64,000 nt of DNA, taken from contig CANXME010000213.1 of NCBI GenBank assembly GCA_948144175.1, positions 3,372,501-3,436,500 on the forward strand. The letters run 5' to 3'. The stretch comes from Closterium sp. NIES-65. Its lineage: Eukaryota; Streptophyta; Zygnematophyceae; Desmidiales; Closteriaceae. The first letter of the stretch is position 1, and every line of letters starts with the position of its first letter. Under the pieces are notes generated by a model that worked only from the letters and a program-made list of their open reading frames with translations, had not been told where the DNA came from and did not search any database. A program made the position numbers and the translations under genes. Shown here piece by piece: positions 1 through 11,600 of this stretch.

Positions 1-432
1 GGCCGCTGAAAGGGCGGCGATGGGGCCGCGGAAAGGGCGGCGACAGGGCCGCTGAAAGGGCGGCGACGGGGCTGCGGAAAGGGGCCGCGAGGGCGGTGCG
101 AAGAGGGCTGCAAGGGCGGCGCGACGGGGCCGTGAGGACGGCGCGACGGGGCCACTAGGGGCCGTGAGGGAGGCCGCTAGAGGCCACGAAAGGGAGTCAC
201 ACGGGGCGCGACTCGGGCAGGGGCCAAGCGCGCTCTGGGTAGGAAAAAAAAGGTCGGTGGGCCCTAGGAATAGTTCCCACGGGGGAACCTGCTCTATACC
301 ATGTGAGAATGAGAACGAGAATGATTGAACTATGAAACAGTTGGGTACAAGTACTAACCCTAATTGGGTTGTACCCCTTATGGGCTACCCCACTACAGCC
401 TACACAGATGTATAAGCTATAATGTTCTGACA
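1..432 (-). mobile_element. Copia LTR retrotransposon, 5' LTR and leader (continues left of window)
   Basis: Read on the minus strand, an LTR of about 131 bp occupies 302-432. It begins TGTCAGAACATTATAGC and ends TTCTCACA. It is followed at once by TGGTATAGAGC (291-301), which resembles the initiator-Met tRNA primer-binding site of plant Copia elements. Positions 1-290 are a GC-rich leader of short CCGTCGCC/CCCTTTCC repeats, like the leaders of the two plus-strand Copia elements in this window. The LTR closely resembles the one at 59181-59314, so both minus-strand elements belong to one family. The coding part lies outside the window, so its state cannot be judged. Confidence 0.75.
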
Positions 433-433
433 A

Positions 434-2144
434 AGACCTGCTACGGCCAGGAGTGAAGGGGGGTGTTACGAATAGTGAAACATGGAAGAATTATTGTGCA
501 CTCCTTACCGCATCTAGCAAAGCAGGCACTACCGAAGATAAAGCCGAAAGGGCGGCAGCAATTCGAAGGGTCGTACGGTTACGAAAGCATCTAGACCGTC
601 GGGCAGAAAGCATCAGGCAGCAACGGTGGCGAAGATTCTGCCCAAATAATTTCGTAACCACCTGGAGTCGCACGGTTGAGTTTCGCTGTAATAAGGGAAT
701 GTACCCCTTAGAGTACATGGCTAGCTAGGTCGATTGGTATTCTCCTGTACTCTTATCTATAGTGTTGAATTTGCATGTTCTTATTATCTCAAGCATTTAC
801 ATTCACTCTACTTTTGAGGTCAAGGGCCCACCACCACTAAATCAGTAGTGTGCGAACCTTCCTGAGGTGATCCTGGCTACGATCAACTCCTGATCGCAAT
901 AGTAATCACGTCCGCGATATTGCATTCGGCGCACTCTCTTCTTTTACGACTCATAATAATGCTGCTATGAGTTATACCATCACAGCGTGTCCCTACGTCC
1001 CCCTATCCCTATCAGACCAGCCATTTATAGATGAGAAAAGGCATGTTGTACTCGTTTTACAACACCTCTTGCCAGCCCTCTGTTTATGAAAACACTCACA
1101 AGGCATTGCACGAACGTGTGATCTCACATGTGCACGGTTAGTGTAGAAGTGTGGGCGCTTGTTCGCACAAAACTGCCGACACCATAAACGGCGCACAATA
1201 ATGGTGCGACCGTGGTGCTAAAGGCTGTCACGTGCCTTCTTTGCACATTTGGTAAAATTCAGGGCACTTGGCGCCACGTGGTAACACATTTGACCGCCGA
1301 TCGACCACATTTGCCGAGTACGTAAACTTCTCATGCGCTATTACAAACGCACCCACACCAGGAACAATACAGGAGGAGTATTGCTTCTGTGCCTACTATT
1401 CAACACTACACGCCTAGTCGCTTCACGGTTACCTGTATCTCCCAGCTCATGGCTCGTAAACACGAGGAAAATGTTGGTGCATCAGTTTAGTTCTCCTCGC
1501 GCCCGGCGTCAGATGGATGAATGCCGAGTTAGCTGCAAGGAGGCCCACCACTAAGCCTCTACACAATGTGCAGTCAACCGGTACAACGCCAGCGCACTTA
1601 CATGTCACGCCGGCCCCCAAGTGGAGTTTCTGTTTCGACTATGTATGATTTTGACAAGGGATATCCATATAGGGACACGAACGATGAGGGGGGAGGAACT
1701 TGTGCCTGATAGTGATGATATCGTGGAAGCATTGCATGGTGATGCACAATATAGCGGCCTGATCGATGAGCGTATCATAGCGCCAACCGCAAGGACATGC
1801 GCAAGCCCTCCGGCAAACGAAAAGCAACAGGGCAAGACTGTTGTCCAGTCCGAGGTGCGTGACAACGCGACGTTGGGTCAGCAAAAAGGCGCACGACCAG
1901 AGTGGTTACAGAAGGAGTCGACCATACTGGTGGCCGCACGGTGGTTCACTAAAGGCGAGTTGCATCATATAACAAGCAAGCAAGGGTTGTCAGAATCCTA
2001 ACCAGTAGATCATTTGGATAAAAAGGCTTGTTTGTGTAGCGGGTGAGTGCGCCCATACCCCCCCATACCAACGTGCCTGTAACCCCTCTCTATGATCAAT
2101 CGGGGATCTCCAGTGGACCTCTGACTAGGGTCGTAATACTGGCT
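434..2144. other. Intergenic stretch with possible Gypsy LTR fragment
   Basis: No convincing gene is seen. A purine tract (AGTGAAGGGGGG, 452-463) sits directly before TGTTACG at 464. This is the arrangement of a polypurine tract and the start of a 3' LTR in Gypsy elements, so 464 to roughly 950 may be an LTR relic; its right end could not be found. The open frame at 1621-2001 (126 residues) has no recognisable domain and no supporting context. The remainder is AT-richer than the flanking retroelements and looks non-coding. Confidence 0.3.
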
Positions 2145-5100
2145 TGTCAAATGTTGTAGCCTGTAGTGAGGTTTGTCTTAGGGGGTACAGAAGTTAGGGT
2201 TTGTTATATGTACCCCAACCAACATCAATGGAACCATTCATTCCTCATTTTGACATGGTATCAGCTAGGTTAGGATCCTGTGGGATCCCGTTCCTCCGTT
2301 CTCCGTTCGTACCTCCCGAGCCTGATCCTACCTCTCGTTCGTACCAGTTCCGTTGTTACCGCGCCTAGTACCGAGCCTAGCGCCCTTTCCCCCGTCGCTT
2401 AGCGCCCTTTCTCCCCGTCGCCTCACGCCCTTTCCCCTCCCCCCCGTCGCGTCGCGCCCTTTCCCCCCGTCGCGTCACGCCCTTTCCCCCCCGTCGCGTC
2501 GCGCCCGTTCCCCCCGTCGCGTTGTGCCCGCCTGTTCCCCCCCCGTCCCGTCGCCCTATCCCGTCGCGTCACCCTACCCCGTCGCGTCGCCCTGCCCCGT
2601 CCCGTCGCCCTGCCCCGTCGCGCCGCCCTGCCCCGTCGCGTCGCCCTGTGTCGTCGCGTCGCCCTGCCCCGTCGCGTCGCTCCCGCCCTTTCCCCCGTCG
2701 CGTCGCCCTGCCCTACGCCCTGGCCCGTCGCCCTACCCTAGGCCCTGGCCCGTCGCCCTACCCTAGGCCCTGGCCCGTCGCCCTACCCTAGGCCCTGGCC
2801 CGTCGCCCTCCCTAAGCCCTGGCCCGTCGCCCTACCCTAAGCCCTGGCCAGTCGCCCTACCCTAGGCCCTCGCCCGTCGCCCTACCCTAGGCTCGTGTTC
2901 GCCGTGCCCGTGACGAGCAGCTGGCGTTGGAGAGAGAGGAGAGGGAGTTACAGCGGCTGGAGGAGCAGCAGCAGCAGCTGGAGCCGCAGGAGCAGCAGCA
3001 GCAGCAGCAGCAGCTGGACCCGCAGGAGCAGCAGTCCCAGCAGCAGCCGCGTCCGCAGCAGCAGCAGTCGCAGCAGCAGCAGCAGCAGCAGCCACTTCCT
3101 CCTCCTGTCTCGGGTCTTCGGGCCCTTGGTCTTCCCTCCCCTTCTCCTCCCTCCTCCGCCTCTCCTCCTGTCTACGGTCCCACGTTTCCTCCGCCTGACT
3201 CCTCCCCCGCTGTTTTCTCCAGTTCTCCGCCTTTGTCCTCTCCTCCTCCGTCTCGTTCTTGGGCTACTCGTCGCTCCCCTCGTGCTCGTCCCTCGTCTCC
3301 TGTTCCCTTCACTGACCTTCGTACTGCCTTACTTTGTTCTAGTCCACCTCGTCCGTCTCAGTCTGTGCTTCCGTCTCCTCCTGAGTCGGCCCTCACCGTG
3401 TCGCTCCCTGCTCCCGTCACTGACTACTACCGCACGTACCGTCCTGTTCTCTCTCGTGTTCTCGCCTCTCTTGTTACTCACCCTCGTGCCTCTGTGTCCT
3501 CTGTGTCCGCTCTTACTGCCGCAGTTACTGACTTTGCCTCTACGCGTCGCCTTGACTACGCCACCACGCTTGTGGCTGCTCCTCCTACCAGTCCTCTGGC
3601 CGTCGGGGGTGTGTCTGCCCTTGGCTGTGACGCCCTAGAGGACAGGCAGTTTGAGCTAGAGTTCCTGGCGGCCGCTTCCCCTCATCTCTGTGCCATGCTC
3701 CTCGCCCCTGAGGGTGACCCCGACGCCCTTGACATTCCGACTCCTCGCACTTACGCTGAGGCAGTGTCAGGGCCTTGGGCCTCTCAGTGGAGAGCTGCCA
3801 TGGACGCAGAGATGGCCTCCTACAGATCCACAGGCACCTACGTCGATGAGGTTCCCCCCCCTGGGGCGAACGTAGTCGACGGCATGTGGATCTACAGGGT
3901 GAAGCGGCCACCGGGATCTCCCCCGGTCTTCAAGGCGCGCTACGTGGCTAGAGGTTTCAGTCAGCGCGAGGGAGTTGACTTCTTTCAGACCTTCGCACCT
4001 ACCCCGAAGATGACCACTCTTCGGGTGTTACTACACGTAGCAGCACAGAGAGACTACGAGTTACACTCTCTCGACTTCTCCACTGCTTTCCTTCAGGGCA
4101 GCCTACACGAGGAGGTCTGGTTACGTCGTCCCTCGGCACTCACTGGCATTTTCCCTCCTGGGACCCAGTGGAGGCTGAGGCGACCTGTTTACGGTCTTCG
4201 CCAGGCCCCTCGTGAGTGGCACGACACTCTGCGTTCTACCCTCTCTGACCTTGGGTTCCAGCCGTCTTCTGCCGACCCGTCGCTGTTCGTTCGTCGTGGC
4301 TCCACACCGTTCTTTGTCCTGGTCTACGTCGACGACCTCGTTTTCGCCACTCCGGACATGGTTGCTTTGGCAGACGTGAAGTCCGAACTGCAGAAGAGAC
4401 ACACTTGCACTGATCTTGGTGAGCTGCGCCACTACCTTGGCCTGCAGATCACCAGGGACAGAGCCGCTCGCACCATTACACTCTCACAGTCACACATGGT
4501 GCAGCAGGTCCTTCAGCGGTTCGGGCTTCAGCACTCCACCGTACAGCGCACACCTCTCGCTGTTGACCACAGACTCACTGGTCCCTTTCCTGACGAGCCG
4601 TTTGAGCCTAGTGGTCCCTACGCAGAGCTTGTGGGTTGCCTCATGTACCTGATGACTTGTACTCGCCCGGACCTCGCCTTCCCTCTCAGCATCCTTGCGC
4701 GCTTTGTTGCGCCAGGGAGACACCGTCCTGTTCACTGGACGGCAGCTGTGAGGGTGGCGAAGTACCTAGCGACTACATCAGGCGTGGGGCTAGTTCTTGG
4801 AGGGCAGCAGTCTGTCGTACTCACTGGTCACTGTGACTCCTCTTACGTTGACGACGCTGAGACTCACAGGTCTACTCAGGGGTACTGTTTCAGTCTGGGT
4901 TCTAGAGCTGTTTCCTGGCGTTCCACGCGCTCCTCTTCTGTCTCGACCTCTACAGCTGAGGCTGAGATTTACGCTGGTGCCATGGCGGCACAGGAGTTGC
5001 GGTGGTTGACCTTCTTGCTCGCCGACCTTGGTGAGCGGCCGAGCTCTGCACCGACCTTGTTTACTGACAACAAGGCGTCGATCCTCCTCTGTCGTGAGCC

Positions 5101-5616
5101 GCGACTGGAGAGCAGAGTGAAGCACATTCACGTCAGGTACTTTCTTCTGCGAGAGTTGCAGAGACGTGGACAGGCTCGCTTCGAGTTCGTGGAGTCCGAG
5201 GCCAACACTGCAGACATCTTCACCAAGGCGCTTCCGCCTTGTGACCACCAGAGGTGTTGTGTGCAGTTAGGCCTTGTTGACTCAGTTTCTAGTCATGTGT
5301 AGACTTGAGTTTATTGCCTGCTTCGTCTGTACACTTGCTATATATACTTGTGATCTCTTGGACTGGCCTTGTGGCCACTGTTGCTTGTGCTCAGAGTGTG
5401 TGGTGACGTTGTGATCCACCCTGAGCTTTGTTTTCTTTTGGACTGGTCTTGTGACCGTACTCTTTTTGATTTTGCTAGACACCCCTCACTTAGGCTATGG
5501 GGGTGTGTCAAATGTTGTAGCCTGTAGTGAGGTTTGTCTTAGGGGGTACAGAAGTTAGGGTTTGTTATATGTACCCCAACCAACATCAATGGAACCATTC
5601 ATTCCTCATTTTGACA
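2145..5616 (+). mobile_element. Copia LTR retrotransposon, shortened non-autonomous copy
   Basis: Two LTRs of 111 bp (2145-2255 and 5506-5616) are identical in sequence, start TGTCAAA and end TTTGACA. The element is flanked by a perfect 5-bp target duplication TGGCT (2140-2144 and 5617-5621). TGGTATCAG, matching an initiator-Met tRNA primer-binding site, follows the left LTR. A GC-rich leader with 25-26 bp tandem repeats lies at about 2390-2890. The coding part seen is a Gln-rich and Ser/Pro-rich segment, Copia reverse transcriptase (YVDDLVF) and RNase H. Gag, protease and integrase were not seen, so the copy is broken and non-autonomous. Identical LTRs suggest a young insertion. The 3' half is nearly identical to the element at 24764-31897. 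Confidence 0.93.
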
Positions 5617-5621
5617 TGGCT

Positions 5622-7059
5622 ACCGTAACAAGAAGTAGGCAATCGTTGTTGTGCATTCAAGATTTCATCAACACTTTAAGGTGTTGTCCCCATGCTCACC
5701 AACGTTGAAGCTTGTGTTGCTGCTGCAGATTACTATTCATTATATCAAATACGTTATGAAGTGAGTTGGGAATCAACCGTTCGATGTCATAGCCTTGTAG
5801 CTTAGGACGCGGCATCTACAGCACCGATCATGCGATCGATCCTGCGCAGGATCGAATGTTTTAGGAGTTTTAAACGGTTTTAAAAGCTTTAAAGGCTTTC
5901 AGGATTTCAGTATGGTCGAATCAGCGATCCTGCGATCGATCGTGCAAAATTGCTTGAGGTGTCGCGTCCTTACCGTATGCAGGTATTTCATGATTGGCTT
6001 TTCACCTTTAGTCTCCGCAATTACACAGCCAAAGGGTCTCGCGCATTTGCTTGTATTGGATTCGATTGTGCAAAAGAGTTCAGTAGCTTCTGACTGGTGC
6101 ACTGACAATTTCGACAACCATTTCGCCGCAAGTTTCCCGTCGTTGTGCTGCTGTGCTGGTCGCCACAGCACTCGTCACATCACCACCACCAGTGGACCAC
6201 AAGTTCTTGTGCGACTCCACCGTGAGATCCAATCACAATTGCAACATGCTTGAGAGGCAACGTCTAAGATTGGCCAGGAATGTCCATCTAGTGCAACACA
6301 CGTTCCAGCATTGTATGTTCCCACATGTCGCGGCGTCTCCGATCACCACAATGCTCGTCTGAAATCTGGGCCCGGCAACCATCCAGCCGTCCATTGTTAG
6401 GTGCTTGCCGGGTCATCATTTTGGAGGTGAATTGCTCTTGTTCGTCTGAAATCTGGACCCAGCAACCATCCAACCATCCATTCTTGGATGCTTGCCGGGT
6501 CATCATTCTTGAGGTGATTGCTCCTGTTCGTCTGGAATCTGGACCCGGCACCATCCAAGCATCCGTTGTTGGGTTGGTGCCGGGTCACGATTCTCGAGGT
6601 AAGTGCTCCTTGAGGTCTTAACTCCCTATGGATTTGTATATTTTTTGGAAAAAAATATTCCAAGTGCATTAGATTTTTGGGAAAATTTGATCTATGCGGT
6701 TTGGTTATACGCCCACAGCGTTCGAATGTTTTGGAAAATTACTCACAGCGGTTTGATTATTACCCTTTTTACTCACCCATGAGTAGTCTTGAAGGGTCCA
6801 CCTTACTGTGCTACTGTGTAGTGCAAAACCTTGGGAATGGGATTCCCCTTCCTCTTCTGCTGAATCTGGATTCTGGGAGCCAAAACAGTGAGCAGCCACA
6901 AGCTTCTCACACCGACTTCTCTGGCAGGGCTTTTCCGTCGGCTCGTCGTTCCTGGTATTCGCTAGTAACGTGGTCACTGGTTACTTCGACCGCTAGCTCC
7001 TGTCAGGGCCCTCCCTATCAGGCAACGGGAGTCTGTTACACAGCTTTTTTCCGAGCATC
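5622..7059. other. Intergenic region upstream of the acyl-CoA oxidase gene
   Basis: No gene is recognised. The stretch holds an 18-bp perfect palindrome (5837-5854, CGATCCTGCGCAGGATCG). Related GATCCTGCGATCGATC motifs lie around 5930-5945. A three-unit hairpin array is listed separately. The last few hundred bases should hold the promoter and 5' UTR of the oxidase gene, but no clear TATA box was singled out. Confidence 0.5.
6351..6605. repeat. Three tandem ~86-bp units, each with an inverted repeat
   Basis: Three imperfect units share the phrase TCGTCTGAAATCTGG followed by an inverted repeat. The left arms start at 6371, 6458 and 6544, a period of 86-87 bp. Arms are CCCGGCAA/TTGCCGGG (6371-6378 with 6405-6412), CCCAGCAA/TTGCCGGG (6458-6465 with 6492-6499) and CCCGGCACCA/TGGTGCCGGG (6544-6553 with 6575-6584). 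The third unit changes both arms so that pairing is kept. The function is unknown; it could be a transposon fragment or a structured RNA region. Confidence 0.7.
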
Positions 7060-8553
7060 ATGGATCACCTGGCTGATGAGCGCGCGAATGCAAGTAAGAA
7101 TTAGACACCTGTCACAACTTCCGCCCTTACCCCTGATCAGATAAAAAACCCGACTGTGCCTCCCTCCATCGCTCCGTAATGCATCGGTGGCGTGTTATAC
7201 GTGAAAGTTTTTTTCCGGTCCGCGAAACATGTCGATCTCCTTAGCCTGGAAACAGCACCGACATGCGTTCTGTTACAGATTCGCATGGCCGTGATCGGGA
7301 CTGCACTTCGGCACTCACGGAGCATCTCCTGCCTACATTTCTGCCTCTCTTTTCATAGACCATGTCCGGTTCACGCGATCCCGGATATGATCCCTGCACC
7401 CAATCCCCGCGCTTCATTCCTGTTGTCGTTCCCGCCATCCACTCTCTCACCCCTCATGACAAACTCACTCTCCCCTTTATCCTCACCCCACGCTTCTCTC
7501 CCTCCCGCCGTTTACACCGGCGATCGAGCAGCGTTCGACGTGAGCGAGATGAGCGCCGTGGTGTGGAACGGCCAGGATCGCGTGGATCGCCTTAAGCGCA
7601 TGGCGCGGCTCGTCGCGCAGGACCCGGTCAGTTGGGTGTTTGGGGGGAGGTGAAGGGGGAAGATTCAGGGTGGGGAACTGATTGGGGAGGCTGATTGTGG
7701 CAATATCTTGATCAAGAGGGAGATTAGAGCAGAGCAGCGAATGCGGGTAGTTTCCTCGCACGGCTTTATTCCATGGGTGCCATGGTAGCCCACTGCTTTC
7801 CTCTCCAGCTCTCCCGGCTCGCGCTCGCCATTCCCCCCATCGTTGCTCCACCATGCTTCGCCTGCCTGTCCCCGACACCTTCCCCCCTCCACCCCACCCC
7901 ACCCCTTCCCCCACATCCCCCTCTCCCCACACCCCTCTCCTCGTTGCTCGGGCGTGCGTGCACGGGGCTCGGGGCTCTGGGCTCGGCGCGCAGGTGTTTT
8001 CCCGCACGGACGGCTCGCACCTGACGCGGCCGCAGGCGATGAAACTGTCGCTGCAGAAGGCGGCGCACATGATCAAGCGCGTCAAGGAGCTCCAGCTCAA
8101 CGGTGGGTGCTTTCATGTGCTCGTTGATCGGTCTTGCGTATTCTCAAATGCGCTCTGCAGAAGAAGACGGCGCGCACATGAGCAAGCGCGTCAAGGTCAA
8201 GAAACTCGAGCTCCAGCTCAACGGTGCGTGCGTGCGTGCTCGATTCACCCCTTTTCCCATCGCTTGTTGTGGTTCGTGTGGTTCTTGTGGCTCTTGTGGC
8301 TCTTGTGGCTCTTCGTCTGCTGGCTGTCGAGATGTTCGAGATGCATCCACAACGCACCGTGCCATGGAGCACGTGTGTTTGCCTCAAAGCTCCTGGGGCG
8401 CCTATATTGTCCTGTACCTAGCTTGTCATGTTGTATCTTGTCCTTTACTATCTTGTCCTGAATCGTTTTGGCATGAGCACTGACTGGTTGTCCGTTTCTT
8501 ATAGCGTGCAGGTTTGATAAGTAGTCATGTTTGTGTCTTGGTTTGTGACTTTG

Positions 8554-8618
<65 letters not shown>

Positions 8619-11600
8619 CGTGCGTGTGTGTGTGTGTGTGCAGAGGAGGAGCGCTACCTGTTCAAGCAAATGGTCGATGATATCAACTTCTCTGACCTGC
8701 ACTCGGTAACCCTCCCTTCTTCCCTCGACTCTCCCGTGCCGTGCTCTCTTTGTGAGGAGAGAGCACGGCACGGGAGAGTCGAGCCTCATTAGTTATTCCC
8801 TCTACAAGCTTATGGTCGACGGGATCAACTTCTCTGACCTGCACTCGGTAACCCTCCCTTCTTCCTCCACTCTCCCCTGCCCTCGTCCTCGTCTCGCTTC
8901 AACCGCAACTGCATCCCCTCACCCCCTCCCACTCTCTCTCCTCCCCCCCCTGATTTTTCCGGAATACTAAACCAAGCTTCGCTCGCCCTTGTTCCAACAT
9001 GCTCCGGACTCAACAAACCCACCGAACCACCGTGGCTGCAGAGCGCCTTTCATCCTCTCGCTCTATCATCCGTGCTCTTCCTCCCCCACCTCCTCACCCC
9101 CAACCCACCCCCCCTTCCCCTCCCCCTTACTCCAACTCCCCCATCCTCCCTCACTCATTCCACCCTCACACCGTTTTCCTCTCCCTCCCCCGCACTGGTC
9201 TTCCCGCACTGGTTTTCCTCTCCCCCCCGGCGTCCCTTGACTGGCAGTACATGTTCATCCCCGCTATAGAGGGGCAGGGCACGGATGAGCAGGGGCGCGA
9301 GTGGCTGCCCAAGGCGCGGGCGTTTGAGTGGATTGGGTGCTATGCGCAGACGGAGCTGGGGCACGGGAGCAACGTGCAGGGGCTTGAGACCACGGCCACT
9401 TATGTGCCGGAAACGGATGAGTGGGACGTGCACACGCCCACCATCACTGCTACTAAGGTACAGTACGGTGCAGTGCGGTGCCGTGTTGTGTTGGTGCCGT
9501 GTTGTGTTGGTGGGTGCGCAGACGGAGCTGGGGCACGGGAGCAACGTTCAGGGGCTTGAGACCACGGCCACTTATGTGCCGGAAACGGATGAGTGGGACG
9601 TGCACACGCCCACCATCACTGCCACCAAGGTGCTGTGCCGTGCTGTGCTGTGCTGTGCTGTGCTGTGCTGTGCTGTGCTGTGCGGTGCGCTGCGGCGCGG
9701 TGTGTGGTGCTGTGCTGTGCCGCGCTGTGCCCAGCCGTTCCTTGTTGCCTCAGTGCTCGTTTGCACAGCCGCACCTGTTCCGCTGGTATCTTCTTCCTTC
9801 CACTGGTATACGCGTCTTTCTCTTTAGCCTCTTGCTGCGCGCCCTCCGCCACACCTCTCCCTCTTTCCTGATTGCTCTCCCTCTCGTGTCCGCTCGCCCT
9901 TCTCCCCCCCTCGCGTGCGTGCTGCAGTGGTGGCCGGGAGGGCTGGGAAAGGCGTCCAACCACGCGGTGGTTTATGCGAGGCTTATCAGCAAGGGCAAGG
10001 ACCACGGCGTGCACGGTATGAACAAGGGAGAGGGGGCGGGGGAGAGGGTGGGGGGGGGGGGGGGGGGGGGAGGGTGGCCGCGCGTTGTGAGAGAGTCGGG
10101 CAAGGCGTCCAACCATCTGCAGCCATCGTGAGAGATTATTCTTTAAAAGCTGCCTGCAAGGCGTCTAATCCAAACATGCGGTGGTGTATGCGAGGCTTAT
10201 CAGCAAGGGCAAGGACCACGGCGTGCATGGTGCGAGGAAAAGGGGGGGGAGGTGAAGGGCACGTATGGTGCAAGGGGGAGGGGGGGCGGAGAAGAGGGGG
10301 TTTGGTTTGTGGTGCGAGGGGGAGGTTGGGTGTGGGAGAGAGGGGTGGCACGAGGGGCGTTTGTTTGGTGAGTGCAGGGAGCTGTTGTGATGAGACGGGG
10401 ACGTGCGTTGTGAGAGCAGGGCGTGTGTGGTGAGGCAGGGGGGTGTGTGGGTTGAGAGAGAGATGAAACTGTTGAGGCGAGTGGTGGAATGACCTCCTAA
10501 CCTCCCCTCACGTTTTTCCACCTCCCTCCCCTCCCCTCCCATCCCCTCCCCTCCCCTCCCATCCCCTCCCCACCCCTCCCATCCCCTCCCCTCCCCTCCC
10601 ATCCCCTCCCCTCCCATCCCCTCCCCTCCCCTCCCATCCCCTCCCCTCCCCTCCCATCCCCTCCCCTCCCCTCCCCTCCCCTCCCATCCCCTCCCCTCCC
10701 CTCCCATCCCCTCCCCTCCCCTCCCCTCCCCTCCCCTTCCCTCCCCTCCCCTCCCCTCTCCACCTCGCCACCCTGCTTCCCCTCACCCGCAGCCTTTCTG
10801 GTGCCCATTCGCAGTCTGAGCGATCACAAGCCGCTTCCAGGGGTGACAGTGGGGGACATAGGGCCCAAGTTCGGCAACATGGGGTACAACACCATGGACA
10901 ACGGATTCCTTGCCTTCTCTCACGTGCGCATCCCGCGCACCAACATGCTCATGCGGTCAGTGCACGTGCTCTCTCTCACTCACTCTCTCTCACGCACTCA
11001 CTCGCTCACTCATTTTCGTAATGCATTCATGCCTTTTTGTTGTTTCCAAAGCCGCGCGTCAGCATGCTTATGCGGTCAGTGCGTTCACCCGCCCAATCCA
11101 TGTATGCACCTTCTCCGTTCATGTGAGCGTGCATGCGTGTGCGCAGGTATTGGTTCTCTTACTCCACAAGTGTTCTTTCTCCTAATTTACCATCCTATTT
11201 TACCTCTCCTTTCCCCCTCCATTCCTCTTTGTTCCCCTCCTTACCCTCGTGTTTTCTCTCTGCATTTCGTGTCCAACCCCTCGCCACCACCACACATGGC
11301 TGCATAGCTACATTGCCGCACGATCCCACATCACATCACATCACATCACATCACATCACATCACATCACATCACATCACATCACATCACATCACATCACA
11401 TCACATCACATCACATCACATCACATCACATCACATCACATCACATCACATCACATCACATCACACCACATCACATCACATCACATCACATCACACCACA
11501 TCACATCACATCACATCACGTCACATTGCCAGACACGCCAGCGTTGACTGGTCGGGCAACTACCACCGCGGCAGCACAGCGGCTCTGCAGCTGGCGTACG

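Noticed and set aside
1621-2001. Gene for a 126-residue protein
   Set aside because: It has no recognisable domain, no splice or codon support, and a competing open frame on the other strand.
6351-6605. CRISPR-like array
   Set aside because: Units are diverged tandem copies without regular unique spacers, and the DNA is eukaryotic. The TCACA and CTCCC arrays were dismissed for the same reason.
8224-8421. Coding frame in oxidase intron 3
   Set aside because: Leu/Val-rich translation of a GT/CTTGTGG repeat tract; the family alignment leaves no room for an exon here.
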